A DNA stretch of 64,000 nucleotides from Larix kaempferi (taxonomy: Eukaryota > Streptophyta > Pinopsida > Pinales > Pinaceae): the NCBI GenBank assembly GCA_027924585.1, contig BSBM01000007.1, positions 14,680,001 to 14,744,000 on the forward strand, in the 5' to 3' direction. The notes beneath the pieces are model-generated. The model was not told where the DNA came from and did no database searches. It saw only the letters and a program-made list of their open reading frames with translations. This document shows, one piece after another, positions 45,194 through 56,040 of the stretch (position 1 is its first letter; each line of letters starts with the position of its first letter). The translations under genes were made by a program, and so were the position numbers.

Positions 45194-45366
45194 ATCCATT
45201 TTTATGTTTAGCTTGAGGGGGGGATTTCTTCCCACTGGGTTTTCCCCCTTTCCTCACTTAGCTTATTTTCAGCATTTTTTGGATTATTGTATTGGGGTGA
45301 CCTTTGGTCTCAATAACCAGGGCCCTACATTTTATTTTTTACATCATAGTATAGCTTGAGGGGGGG
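45194..45366 (+). promoter_or_regulatory. Copia A 3' untranslated region with two polypurine tracts
   Basis: GCTTGAGGGGGGG occurs twice, at 45211-45223 and 45354-45366. The second directly precedes the LTR TGTTAGG and is the true tract. The first resembles the extra copy some copia elements carry. Confidence 0.85.
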
Positions 45367-46038
45367 TGTTAGGATATCTCATCACTCACTTATGTACTTT
45401 GCATGCATGCTACCCAGTCATCAATATGGTACCTCCAGCACCTAGTCCTTAGTCTCCCAGCACTCGGGAGCTACTTTCCACTCAGTTTAAGCCCTCCTAG
45501 CCTATCATGTGCCCAGTTCTCACCTTCCACTGAAGAAGGGCGCCTTTCTCACCTACCAGTCCAGTTACACTTCAGTTATCACTCCGACTTACGTCCGATT
45601 GACCCATAGCTGATGTTATCACTCCAACTGACCTTCGATGAGACATGACTGATAGTTCTGAGTGAAGTTAACTCTTCATGCGCCCTCCACTGAGCCTCCA
45701 TCCCTAGATTAGTGCCACTTACCATCAGTTACACTTATTACACTCAATTAGACTTAGTTTGACACCTGTTTGACAGTGACTTGTGCATTGATGACCACCA
45801 CTGATTGATGATGAGGACTCCTAGTTGGAGCCAAGTTATGCCATTCAGTTAATTCAAATTACCTCCTTGGTTAATTCAAATTGCTCACTCATTGTGACAG
45901 TATTGTATTGTATTTTCACCCTTATTGGGATTATAGAGCACTGATGCATGCTTTTGCACAGTTTACACCATATTTTCTGAGTTTCATCTATTCCGATTGA
46001 TTTACTTGTTCATTAGATCTGCTATGACTAATTTTACA
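45367..46038 (+). repeat. Copia A 3' LTR (672 bp)
   Basis: Partner of 33150-33836. Ends TTTTACA, followed by the GGGAA duplication and the resumed element D LTR. Confidence 0.95.
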
Positions 46039-46043
46039 GGGAA

Positions 46044-47293
46044 TTGGGAAACCAGTAAACCAGAAAATAAAATGCATAAACAAGGTATAGTCATTAAGAC
46101 CCTTATGCCAAAACCCCAGTTCCTAAAAAAAAGAGATCATCTCTGCCAGCACCCGTGGTAAACAAAAAGAAAACTCCAACCAACTTGGAAGATGTCGGAG
46201 GCATCAAAGGCCTGAGTCTTACCGATTCGACGTGCCATAGAAGACACCAGCACCCCAGCCTTTGAGGATGCCAAACACCGTAGCACCTTGACAACCATGT
46301 AAAACAAGATATTAGAAAACAATGGTATTATCAAACCTGACAGAAATTGGAAAGATAAATAACTGCTAATGGTGAGTAGTGTATTACATTACCATGATTT
46401 TTTATTGCGTCGTCTCCACACACACACAGTAGGGTACTGACCACAGAGCTACGCTCTGGTCAGCTGGCTGCCCCAACATCATTTCCACTGAGAGCTTACC
46501 CTCAGCTCCTCTACCATCGAATCCGGAAAATAATGAAGAAGTGAAGTCACTGTAGGGTTTCAAACAGTTTCGTCTCCCCTATCGACGTGGAATCCACTAC
46601 CAGCATTGTCACATGCACAACATTAAACCATCTAGATACCATCCACTAAATTCGATTTATACCCATTTCTCCATAGTTTTGAAATTGTCCTGATTGCACT
46701 TAACTTTGCCCTTTTTCTTTGCTAGCATTCATTTGAGGGGGTCGAGACTTAGAGATCAACCCTTCCCATTGTTTTAATTACAGTATTTATTTCAAGACCT
46801 TACCATATGGTGTTTCCTTTATGTTCCCAAGGTATCCTTCATTCACACTCAAGTCACAAGTTTAAAGTGATCTCCCTAAGTGCCTGCACAAGAACAGTTT
46901 TTAAGACTTTAGCTCTTAAGAGAGCTAAGTAAGACCGGGTTTCCATTCCATCCTACCTTCCAAGGGGGTAAGAGTGAAAACAAAGGTAAGATCTAAAATC
47001 AATATATTCTAGAGGTGGTAAATTTGAGCTAAGCAGTAATGTTCATGATTGTTCGCATCAAAAAAATAATTCATTAAAACGGAAATGGTGGTAGCAAAGT
47101 TAAACAAAATTACGATATCTCATGAAAAGGTTAAGCTTTGGACAAGCAACATTTATAAGAACATCACTTCAAACCCATGCTAATCTAGTAAATAATTACA
47201 ATTTTACAGGTCTTGCCACTCAAGTCCTAAAGTGTTTCTCTTTACTAGACTCACCGATATTTTTTTTTGATTTGGGATTTAAGAGACATTACA
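46044..47293 (+). repeat. Element D 3' LTR, right piece
   Basis: Continues the LTR interrupted at 33149 and matches about 21383-22633 of the 5' LTR. Ends ATTACA at 47293, then the ATTTG target duplication and element C. Confidence 0.95.
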
Positions 47294-47298
47294 ATTTG

Positions 47299-48300
47299 TG
47301 ACAGAATGAGGCTGTTTTCAGTACACGGTGATGCCATTTGGGCTGAAGAATGCACCTGCGATATTCTCTTGGGTTGTTGTTGCTACTTTCAGGGATTTTA
47401 TTCAAAAGTTTCTGCAAGTTTACATGGATGACTGGACAGTCTATGGATTGATCAGCGATCATCTGGAAAACCTGTGGCTCATGTTGGAGCACTGTCGACA
47501 TCACTAGATATCACTGAACTTGAAGAAGTGAATATTCTGTGCACCATTTGAAATATTACTGGGTCGCATTGTTTGCAAGCAAGGATTGTTGGTCGACCCA
47601 GCAAAGATTGTGCTCATTCTGATCTTAACACTGCCTACCAATGTCAAGCAGTTGAGAGCGACGTTGGGGCACACAGGGTACTATCGCAAGTTTATTCGGG
47701 GTTATGCAGCGATCACGGCCCCTATTGAGAAGATGTTGAAAAAGGATTTGGTATTTCAATGGAATCCTGAATGTCAAGTAAGTTTTGAGACACTGAAGGC
47801 TAAAATGGATTCAGCACCGATATTGGTATTTCCGGACTGGAGCAAGGAATTCCATGTCCATGTAGATGCATCATCAGTTGCGCAAGGAGTAGTGCTCATG
47901 CAACTAGGGGAAGGGGATTTGGATCACCCAATTGCTTTTGCGAGTCAGAAGTTTTCGTCTGCCAAGAGGAACTATACCACTATAGAGAGGGAAGGTGTAG
48001 CGATGGTCTATGCACTGCGGAATTTTAGGCACTATTTATTGGGAGGTCACTTTAAGATGTTCACATATCATTCTGCATTAAAATATCTGGTCAATAATCC
48101 TGTGTTGGCGGGGAATATATGTCATTGGCTACTTCTTTTTCAAGAGTTTGATTTTGAGGTGATTGTGAAGCCCTGACGCTTGAACGTAGGGCCAGATCAT
48201 TTGTCGCGGATTGAGACTGGGGAGGAACCAACCAACATTGAAGATGGGTTTCCAGATGCGCAACTATTCAAGGTTGACGTAGCTAATGACTACTATGAAT
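47299..48300 (+). pseudogene. Element C reverse transcriptase 3' half and RNase H
   Basis: Resumes the RT frame of 18247-18739. A short out-of-frame patch at about 47310-47360 aside, it shows a gypsy palm with V-Y-M-D-D (47418-47432) and LLVDPAKIVLIL. Next come LRATLGHTGYYRKFIRGYA and FQWNPECQVSFETLK. RNase H has FHVHVDASSVAQGVVL, NYTTIEREGVAMVYALRNFR and GPDHLSRIETGE. Stops at 47504-47506, 47529-47531 and 48174 break it. The intact YMDD suggests decay after loss of function. Confidence 0.9.
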
Positions 48301-49562
48301 AAATCATTCAGTTTCTGGTGACAAGAACCGCGCCAGAGGGGTTCACTACCAGCCAGAATAAGCAGCTGGTGGTCAAGGCTACAGATTTCCAACTGATTGT
48401 AGGGCAGTTGTACAAACTGGGATTAGACGATATCTTGAGGCACTGTGTCCTGCCTCATGAGCAAGAGAAAATATTGTCGGAAGCACATGCAGGAGTGGTT
48501 GGTGGGCATTATGAAGGTCATGCGACTTCTAGGAAGGTGCTTCGCGCAAGGCTTTGATGGCCCACTCTTCACAATGATGCGACAGATTATGCACGAACAT
48601 GCGATGTTTGTTAGCAGACTGGGAATCCCTCCAAGAGGGACGAGATGCCGCTCATACCTCAAGTGACACTGCAGCCATTTGAAAAATGGGCAGTGGACTT
48701 CGTGGGACCTATCACCCCACCTAAGAAGCGCATTGGTGCATGATACATAATCACAACGATAGATTATTTGACAAGATGGGCGTAGGCTGCACCAGTTGTA
48801 GATTACACCGTTGCAACAACAATGCGGTTCTTGTTCGACAATATTGTCACTCGATTTGGTTGCCAAAAGATATTGATGAGTGATTAGGGGAGTCACTTCA
48901 TTAATCGCACCATTAGTGCATTGACAGCAGAGCTTCAGATACAGCATAAGATGAGTACGCCATATCATTCGCAGGAAAATAGCATGGTGGAAGCTTTCAA
49001 CAAAGTATTGGAGAATGCGCTGACAAAAGTTTGTAATGCAAACCGCAATGACTGGGATTGGAAGATTCCAACAGTCTTGTGGCCATATCGCACTACTTGT
49101 AAAAGGTTGACGGGATAGACTCCTTTCAAATTGGTGTATGGGAAAGAGGTGATTATGCCTATGGAGTACATTGTTTTTAGTCTGCGCATAGTGGCAGCGA
49201 TAGGCATGGATGATAAAGCAGCATTAGAAGAACGTCTGGCACAAATAGTGTAACTTGAGGAGGACCTCTTTATCACGGGTTTTCACTAGCACATGGAGGA
49301 GGACCAGCAAAAATCTTGGCATGATCGCCATATCAAGAACAAACAATTTCAGCAGGGTGACATGGTGTTGTTGTATGACAGCAAGTTTATGAAGCATCCA
49401 GGGAAATTACAGATGCATTGGCATGGTCCATATCGCATCAGTAGCATCACTTCCAGAGGCGCAGTACAGCTGCAGCAGTTAGATGGAGCGATGCTCCAAA
49501 ATTTGGTGAATGGTAGCAGGTTGAAGCCCTACAGGACGGGCTCGGAGCAACGCGATGCCTAA
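48301..49562 (+). pseudogene. Element C integrase
   Basis: The same frame carries the zinc domain region (RHCVLPHEQEKILSEAHAGV, partly shifted) and the core [15 protein letters not shown] with the first Asp. Next comes ILMSD-stop-GSHF (second Asp; TAG for CAG). HSQENSMVEAFNKVLE holds the Glu. The C-terminal GPF/Y-type module follows with MHWHGPYRISSI and the end at 49562. Scattered stops occur (about 48741, 48777, 48885, 49117, 49251). It would insert the cDNA. Confidence 0.9.
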
Positions 49563-50048
49563 GTCGCATCGGGAAAAAAAAAGAAAAAAAAGTGCAAGCT
49601 GTTAGGTGGCGGGATGACGCACCAACAGGGAAAGAATGCGCAAGTTGGAGCACTTGCCTCATTGTTTTGGCGTTGGGCCGTGATAGCTGCAGGGCCGCGA
49701 CCTAGTCAAATTGGCAATAAATGCAAGGAATTAAAGATAGTTAATTAGCGATGCATGTAGAAATGATAGGCATTAGTGGTGAATCCGACCGTTGGAATGA
49801 CAGAATCGACGACAGATTTGGGTAATTAAGGCATGATTTGGTAATGATGGTTAAGGACACAATTCGACACTATAAGAAGGGGACGACCCTGGTCGGAAGG
49901 GACCATTGTGCAGAGCGAGAAGTTCAGTGTTGCATTGTTGAGTCGAGTTGCCGAGTAAAGTGTTGTGTGTTTGTTATCAACAAGTTGTGGACGTTTCCCA
50001 GTAGCGAAGGGTGAGGAACTGTTGAGCTGAGAGGGGCCCTGGTGCGGC
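49563..50048 (+). other. Spacer between integrase and additional ORF of element C
   Basis: About 490 bases without a coding frame. It begins with an A-rich run (about 49572-49592). TATAAGAAG at 49871 could be a core promoter or the start of a subgenomic RNA for the ORF downstream. A spliced transcript is an alternative. Confidence 0.45.
49871..49877 (+). promoter_or_regulatory. TATA-like box upstream of the additional ORF
   Basis: TATAAGA in a GC-rich setting, 178 bases before the ATG at 50049. It is the only TATA-like word in the spacer. Confidence 0.3.
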
Positions 50049-52910
50049 ATGCCGAGTGAACTAGTGGTTGAAGTTTCAAGTGGGGTAGAGTCACCAGCTC
50101 GGCCAGTGAGCATTGAAGAAGAAGTTGCTAGTATGCCGGTGGGTTCATCGTTCATCCAAAGGAAGTGGAGGGGGGGCCAGCAGTCTGAATCCCCGCAGAG
50201 CAAACAACGGCTAAGATCATCTGCAACTGTTCTGGAGGAGACCACACCAGAGGTGGGATAGTCGAACTGCAGAATTGGAGATTCGGCCGCTTGGGGAGGG
50301 ATATCTGCTGCGGAGACCCATGGGTATGTACCCCCCTGTCAGCCTGGTATGTCGACCCAAAAGCCTACTAAAAATCAGAAATACCCAGTGCGGATGACAT
50401 GCTCTGCAGATATTGTGCCGGCATTGATGTGCATGAAATATGATGACCACGACATGGTGGCATATAAGGAAATTAAGGCAGATCCCTATGTGTCGGGGAC
50501 ACAAGTTGGTGGCAACCCGATTCTACAGGATTGGGCTCGTGGGTTGGTTGCCGCATGATTGCTTGGACTCATCAACATGCCACACTTTGGTAAATTGCCA
50601 GAGGTCAATGCTTGTGTGAAGTAGTTGTTGGCCTATTTCCACGGCGGAACACTATGGCTGGACAGACCAGTTACAGTCACGGTATATTTAATTGCTGAGA
50701 TCACCGGATTGTTGAAGGATGGAACAAACCCTTCGCAATACTTTAGGTGGAAGGAGAATGATAAGAATTTGGCAAAGTAGTTGGTACAACGCTATGGATT
50801 GGAACGTGATGGCCGTGCCTACCGCACTGGAAGTATTAATGATATGGCAGTCCTCACTGGGGCAAAGATACTATCTTGCAAAGTGGTCCAGAAGAATTGA
50901 CCCAACCAGTGCAATTCGGGGGTCGTGGAGTGTGCGAAGAAGTGTGCGGAAGGCATACAGATGAATTGGTCACTATTCCTGTTGAATCAATTTACAGAGG
51001 ATGCAGCAGCTATCCAAGAGGGGAAGGGAGCATTTGCATACAGCTGGCTTTTGATCTTGATCACGCTGGTTGCATGGAAGGAGCCCGACACTTACATAGG
51101 AATGGAAGTTGATGACGCGAAAGACCGTAAGGGTGCGCGCTATCCGAATCTATGGTGGGTGCAAGAACTCGAGCGCCTTAAGGAGTGCACAATGCAGTTT
51201 TGGCTCTATTGGGAGACAATACAAGCAGCAACGACGAGCATCCCTCGCTTATCTAAAGAAGTCATGACAAAGTACAAACAGATTGCTCACTTTGCAATTG
51301 AGCCTCATGCTATTTATGTGCAAGCACAACACGACCCTACGAAGCAATGGTTGCTGACACACTACAGATTGTCCGATGACGAGATGGCTGCAATAATTGA
51401 TGAATGGCCAATAGAATGGTAGGAACCGGTTAGTCTGGAGGAGCTTGCAGCAAGACCACCAACGATGGGGCCAATTGATCCACCGCTAGTGCAGGACCAA
51501 CAGAGTCATCATGGCTCAGATCAAGAATCAACGCAAATGCCCATGGACGATGACATCGACCGAGAGCTTGAGGAGGGAAGAATGAAGGAGCACCATGAGC
51601 ACGGTACGATTAGTGGGGCCACTCCAAGGATGGAAGTGTAGTTGGGATGACTTATAGTGGCTGTCACCAATGTAACCAATGTGGCAGCTCAAGCGATGAT
51701 GTCACAGGAGGAAGCAGGTTTCAAAGAGGTAAATGTTCACCTTGATTCTTTATGTGATATTGTTTCGAAGTGAGTACCGAAAATCGCAACTAAGCAGGCC
51801 GTTAGCACAATCAACACTGAGCCACGAGTTTAGAACGTGAACATTCCCCCGACTGCGATTGTGACTGACAATGAGGCTCTCTAGGTCTTGCTACAGCAGT
51901 TAGAAACTTTGACCGTTAACATCAATGAGCTTCCCACGAAGGAGTTGACGAATATGCAGGTGGTCGCTAGCCAAGAAATGGCGGACAAGATACAGGGGAT
52001 CAACGACCAATTCCTGCAATCGCAGGAAAATGAGGCAGCAGCCCAGTAAGAGGTCACAGAGTTAAATGGAAAGGCAGTAGCGGCATGGGAGGTCGTCGAT
52101 GAGTTGGAGGATAAGCTAGAGGAGATGGTCGCTGACAAAGCTCGGGCAATAGAGGAATTGAAGAAAGAGCAGGATCTACTAATAGTAGAGAAAGCCACCA
52201 TTTGGGACAACAGGGTGTGATTGGAGGCGGCCATCTCTGAAGCATGTCAGCACGTACCGGAGCCCACCATGCAGTTGGATCCCGTCGAGCAAGCGCAGTG
52301 ACTTGCAGCTGTCATCGCCCAATTACAGCGTGACAATGCGGAGTTAACAACTCTAAATAACCCAGGCACACCTGAAGAGCAAGTAGATGAACGGAAACGC
52401 TCCATTGAGGAGTTGGAAACACAAATGGGCGAGATGGAACAAGGACCAACAAAAATCACTGTAGAGACTACGCAGTTTTGGGGAAGTATTGTTCAAGACG
52501 AGCAATTAGAACAGTTGACCAAGCTGTGGAAAGAAGCAGAAGGACAACTGGAAATGTTGAAAGTGTCGCTAAGAACGCTACCACTAGTTGCTCAGGTCAT
52601 CAAATCAGTAGAACTGAAATAATTGAAGTAGCGCATCACAAAGGCCGAAGAGCGTCAAAAGAAGCACAACGCACAGCTAGAGGAGTTCCAAGAGGTTGGC
52701 GAATGGGTTTTTCTCAAGGCAAGTTCCACACTACAGGCTGTACAGGAGGGTCTCCAACAAGTTGCTGAGAAGATGACTAAGCATCCATCTGCGCAGGATG
52801 TGACCAAGAGTCAAGCGGTGGCTGCGACAATGAAGCAGTAGGTCACGAAGGTCGATCAACAATATGAGGACTTCAGGCTGAAGACCACCGAGTACACCAT
52901 GTCCAGTTGA
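50049..52910 (+). pseudogene. Additional ORF of element C (about 953 codons)
   Basis: From ATG 50049 one frame, the same as integrase, is readable to TGA 52908-52910 with about 17 stops, nearly all TAG, TGA or TAA where CAG, CGA or CAA fits. An acidic Ser/Pro-rich start is followed by a globular part (about 50390-51420). This has ALMCMKYDDHDMVAYKEIKA, LWLDRPVTVTVYLIAEITGL, MNWSLFLLNQFTEDAA and AFAYSWLLILITLVAWKEP. From about 51650 the sequence is Glu/Gln/Lys-rich coiled coil. Tat-lineage gypsy elements of plants are known to carry extra ORFs between integrase and 3' LTR, some with a coiled-coil tail. Function is unknown; Gag-like or transposon-encoded regulatory roles are both possible. Confidence 0.6.
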
Positions 52911-53430
52911 TGTGGCTCGAGAGCGAGCCAAAATATTGTGTTGGGGGCCTATTGGCAGCATTGTTCACGACGAGTAGTTAGAATAGCTGACCAAGCTGCG
53001 GAAATAAGTAGAAGGAGACCTATAAACATTGAAGGTGTCACTAAGAATGCTACCACCAGTTTCTCAGGTCACCAAATCAGCAGAACTGAAAGAATTGTAG
53101 TAGCGCATCTCAAAGGCCAAAGAGCGTCAGAAGAAGCACAGCCCACAGCTAGAGGAGTTCCAAGAGGTTGGCAGATAGGTTTTTCTCAAGGAAAGTTCTG
53201 CACTACAGGCTACACAGGAGGGTCGCCAACAAGTTGTTGAGAAGATGACTGAGCATCCATCCATGCAGGATGTGACCGAGAGTCAGGCGATGGCTGCGGC
53301 AATGAAGCAGCAGGTCACGGAGGTCGATCAGCAGTACGAGGACTTCAGGCTGAAGACCATTGAGTGCACCATGTCTGGTTGATGTGGCTCGAGAGCGAGC
53401 CACAAGATTATGTTGGGGGCCTATTGGCAG
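52476..53430. repeat. 472-bp tandem duplication at the additional-ORF end
   Basis: AGGAGTTCCAAGAGGTTGGC occurs at 52681 and 53153, spacing 472. The unit carries the last 140 or so codons of the additional ORF, its stop, a hairpin, and the first about 20 bases of the LTR. TGTTGGGGGCCTATTGGCAG is seen at about 52939 and at 53411. Confidence 0.9.
53384..53403. repeat. Perfect hairpin before element C 3' LTR
   Basis: GTGGCTCG-AGAG-CGAGCCAC: 8-bp arms and a 4-base loop, overlapping or just after the stop of the second ORF copy and 7 bases before the LTR. In the first duplicate the right arm has lost its last base. Confidence 0.8.
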
Positions 53431-54070
53431 GCAGTTTGGATGAGTCAGCATCGCAACATCACGGATGCTGCACAAGGCCGAAGGTACCGCGAAAGGAGGA
53501 AAGTGGCATGCAAGTCGAGTAGTTTATGTAGTTTTGGGTCATTTTGACAACGTCATGGGTATTTTGGGTCATTTTGACCTCATTATGTGGGATTTTTGGT
53601 CAGTCTTTTTGTAGATTTTGTTAGACGGTTGCCTAAGTGGACCGAAAATGTAAAGGCATAAGCCTATAAATAGACTTAGCATTGTAAGCGTTGAGACAAC
53701 CAAGAGAGATCAAGAGATAGTTGAGAATTGAATATCTGGAGACTGATTTGGAGATACATCTGCCTGTTATTTTTTGTTAATCTGGGTATGCGACAGAAGG
53801 ATTATCTTGTTGTATCTAGGATTTTGCAAAGATGAATATGATATGACAGTGTTTTGAGCAGAATTATTATGTCTTTCTTGTTTTCCATGTGATGAATGCA
53901 TTATGTGATATGAATCTGTGAATGATGCGATTTTTCCTTGTTGCAGTTGATGTTTAACTGTTATATCTGTTGCACATTTATGGTTCTGTCAATGATCAAA
54001 TATGTTGAATGATGTTGCGGTTATGTTTAATGCTAAGTTGAATGCTTAGATCTGTTTCTAAATGTTGCAA
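53411..54070 (+). repeat. Element C 3' LTR (end approximate)
   Basis: Begins TGTTGGGGGCCTATTGG. It contains TATAAATA at 53665, with GCATTGTAAGCGTTGAGACA downstream as likely transcript start region, and a T/G-rich U5. There is no matching 5' LTR in the window, so the right end (near 54070) is a guess. Confidence 0.6.
53665..53672 (+). promoter_or_regulatory. Element C LTR TATA box
   Basis: TATAAATA in the context AGCCTATAAATAGACTTAG, typical of plant LTR promoters. Confidence 0.65.
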
Positions 54071-54158
54071 TAGGTTAATTAGTCAATGCACAAAATCCTC
54101 CCTCATTCGGCGGAAACATGGTTCCGTCAACTCTCCCTTGAACATCTCGGGTGAGACC

Positions 54159-54570
54159 TCATCTGCTCCGCAAGTGTTGTTGAACAGGGTAAAACCTGTC
54201 TGGGCCGGTGCTCAGGGAGATCACGGTGGGTTGAGGTCGACAGACTGAGGAACCCCTGTCGACTGGGTTTGTTTCAACAGTCGATCGTCTCGGATGTGTT
54301 TCTGTGATGACCCCCAACTGCGGGAGACCCATCAGAAAATACAAATCAGTCAGGGTCAACTCTATCTTCTCCTCCTGTATCACGAATGCCGCTGCATCGC
54401 TATCCCAAAACTTGACCATCCTGTTCTGTAGTAGCTTGTCTGCATGCATGATGGCCACCCTCACAAACTTCAATAATCCACAATGGGATAGTGTCTCCTG
54501 CATGGATTGGTCACCATTGATCTCTCCCAACACTGGGTCGAATTTCTGCTCTCGACAATTGATCTACGAC
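54159..54570 (-). pseudogene. Plant-mobile-domain-like protein fragment
   Basis: The minus frame is open from at least 54533 to 54159 (about 125 codons) and reads sensibly upstream to about 54570. Visible are DQSMQETLSHCGLLKFVRVA, HADKLLQNRMVKFWDSDAAA and KIELTLTDLYFLMGLPQLG. The 'E-x-L-T-x-x-D-x-x-x-L-x-G-L-P' pattern is the hallmark of the plant mobile domain (PMD), known from transposon and retrotransposon ORFs and some host genes. The tail after GLPQLG is low in motifs and ends at a stop. There is no continuation of the domain downstream, so it is a fragment. Assignment is from pattern memory. Confidence 0.5.
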
Positions 54571-54693
54571 ATCCTGCAAGCCAACACTAGACCCTTAGTC
54601 TGCCCAAGACATGAAAAAATTACCTCTAGGGACCAAGGCAAACTTTTTGGCCTAAAAGTGCACCCGAGACAATACCTTTTGGCCTGAAAGGCG

Positions 54694-54738
54694 CGCTCTG
54701 GAGTGCACTTTTCCCCTAGGAAAGCGCACTCCAGGGCG
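54694..54738. repeat. Inverted repeat with 13-bp arms
   Basis: CGCTCTGGAGTGC (54694-54706) and GCACTCCAGGGCG (54726-54738) pair with one G-T, around the loop ACTTTTCCCCTAGGAAAGC. A similar GCTCTAGAGCACGC word follows at about 54770. Confidence 0.7.
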
Positions 54739-54750
54739 TGCATGTCTGGC

Positions 54751-56040
54751 TTATAGGAACGCTCTAGAGCACGCTTTTCCCTTCAAAAAGCTTGCCCCAA
54801 TTCTAGAATCATAACATGCTTCATATAGGTCCCTCAGAGGCCTACAATCTAAAAATAAACCACTGAAATTGACAAGAATGACATAAAGGCTTACCTGAAA
54901 GTCGTAGAAGTCGATTCCGCCGGTCAAATAAGGAGAAATCAATAGTTTTTCTTTTTCCCTTCCACACACCTCCAACTCTCAACAGTGAAAATAACATGTG
55001 GAAGGTCGGCTCCCCCACATTTATGGCCCCATATGGTCTATTTTTCTCCTTACAACCCTAGTATAGTCCTCCAACCTCTATTTTTTGCATCATTCACACT
55101 TCCAGAATTAGAATTTCGTTCCCTTGATGATGCTTGAGAACTTTTCTCGCTCTCACTGACCTTTTTTTGGAGTCATCCTTTAAGTGCCCTCACCCCGATT
55201 TGCGTACCATCACGTATGTCAGCACCTCCCTATCCCTGTATACAATTTCATTTATCACGAAGTATTCATGAGCCCTCCGCTCCCTCCATATTGCAGTACT
55301 TGCATTGTTTTTCTGCCATTCATTCACCCACAAGGAGGCCCCATAAGTGTTATACCCCCCTTCTCAATGGTTCACTCATATCTACCCCTTGATCCGAGCA
55401 CTTCCTCCTTGCTTGAATTTCATGTCTATCCGGTATCCTTTGATCCCTTTTTCGGACCGAGCAAGTCATTTACGAGAAAGGCACTTAAGGAGTTTTTGTT
55501 GAGCCCTTTTCTGACTCCTTAAAGAATGAAAATATCGCCAAACAATCTTGCTTCCTTTCATGCTCGTTAAAGTATTTGAAAGGGAGTCTATCTGGTATAA
55601 TTTTAGCCATTTTCCGGTCCAGATAGACTAATTATGAAAAATGAATACTCTAGTCCCTTCGGCTAAAATATTTTTCCATTGCATACTTTTATTCTTTTTC
55701 CGGCTTTAGGGCCTAACCTACGAAAAATACCACCCCCGGAGTCTTCTTCTTGCTTTCAAGCTCTCTACAATTGAAAGCACCAACGAGCACCCACCATCTT
55801 AGGTTCATCAAAATCCACACGATGGTACCATCTCGAGCACACTTCTATCCTTTCTTTGAGCTCATTAAACCATGAAGAAGGCCCAACTAGTGCCTTACGG
55901 TGCCCCTGTAGATCACGCCTAGTCCCATATAATGGTAGCATTACCCAGTATGGTCGCCTTTGTTCAGAGTATTCTGCGATGTATCGTCCTTGGATTTCCC
56001 TCGATGTCACCCATCGGTTCCCCCTCTTAGTATCCCCCAT
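54751..56040 (-). pseudogene. Minus-strand coding remains near the PMD-like fragment
   Basis: Frames 56040-55765 (91 codons, with RYIAEYSEQRRPYWVMLPLYG and SSWFNELKERIEVCSRWYHRVDFDEPKMVG) and 54975-54751 (with SPYLTGGIDFYDFQVSLYVILV) read more like protein than the opposite strand. I do not recognise a family. CTTTCAG|GTAAGCC on the minus strand (about 54896) looks like a splice donor, hinting at a gene with introns. They may belong with the PMD-like fragment. Between them (about 54980-55760) I see nothing supported. Confidence 0.3.

Larger units (their letters stand above)
33150..46038 (+). mobile_element. Copia A: Ty1/copia element in the element D 3' LTR
   Basis: LTRs 33150-33836 and 45367-46038 both begin TGTTAGGATATCTCATC and end TTTTACA. 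The 5-bp target duplication is GCGAA (33145-33149) and GGGAA (46039-46043), one mismatch. The primer site is 33837-33849 and the polypurine tract is before 45367. The gene order gag, protease, integrase, RT, RNase H is copia type. Integrase is interrupted by copia B. Confidence 0.95.
18740..47293 (+). mobile_element. Element D: Ty3/gypsy with 3.9 kb LTR, inserted in element C RT
   Basis: The 5' LTR starts TGTAATATCATAGG at 18740 and the 3' LTR ends ATTACA at 47293. The 5-bp target duplication ATTTG is at 18735-18739 and 47294-47298. Removing D and one ATTTG rejoins the RT codon of element C in frame. Surviving internal parts are the primer site, a gag start (22765-22925) and pol from RT on (29379-32035). 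Gag remainder and protease are lost. Element E lies in gag, and copia A in the 3' LTR. Confidence 0.9.
16191..54070 (+). mobile_element. Element C: 5'-truncated Ty3/gypsy retrotransposon, host of the nest
   Basis: Coding parts are 16205-18739 and, after the inserted element D, 47299-52910; the 3' LTR begins at 53411. The 5' LTR, primer site and most of gag are missing. The order is zinc knuckle, protease, gag/capsid-like domain, RT, (D insertion), RT continued, RNase H, integrase, spacer, additional ORF, 3' LTR. From the protease on, the main frame is the same on both sides: the codon split at 18739 is completed by 47299-47300. The zinc knuckle lies one frame away. Many stops interrupt it, most explicable by single C-to-T changes. 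It is the oldest element of the nest. Confidence 0.85.

Noticed and set aside
52478-53240. Separate small ORFs of 96 and 100 codons repeated in tandem
   Set aside because: They lie out of frame with the additional ORF and are repeated only because of the 472-bp duplication.
53938-54158. Continuation of the PMD-like frame below 54159
   Set aside because: A stop and loss of recognisable pattern follow; the sequence passes into the presumed element C LTR end.
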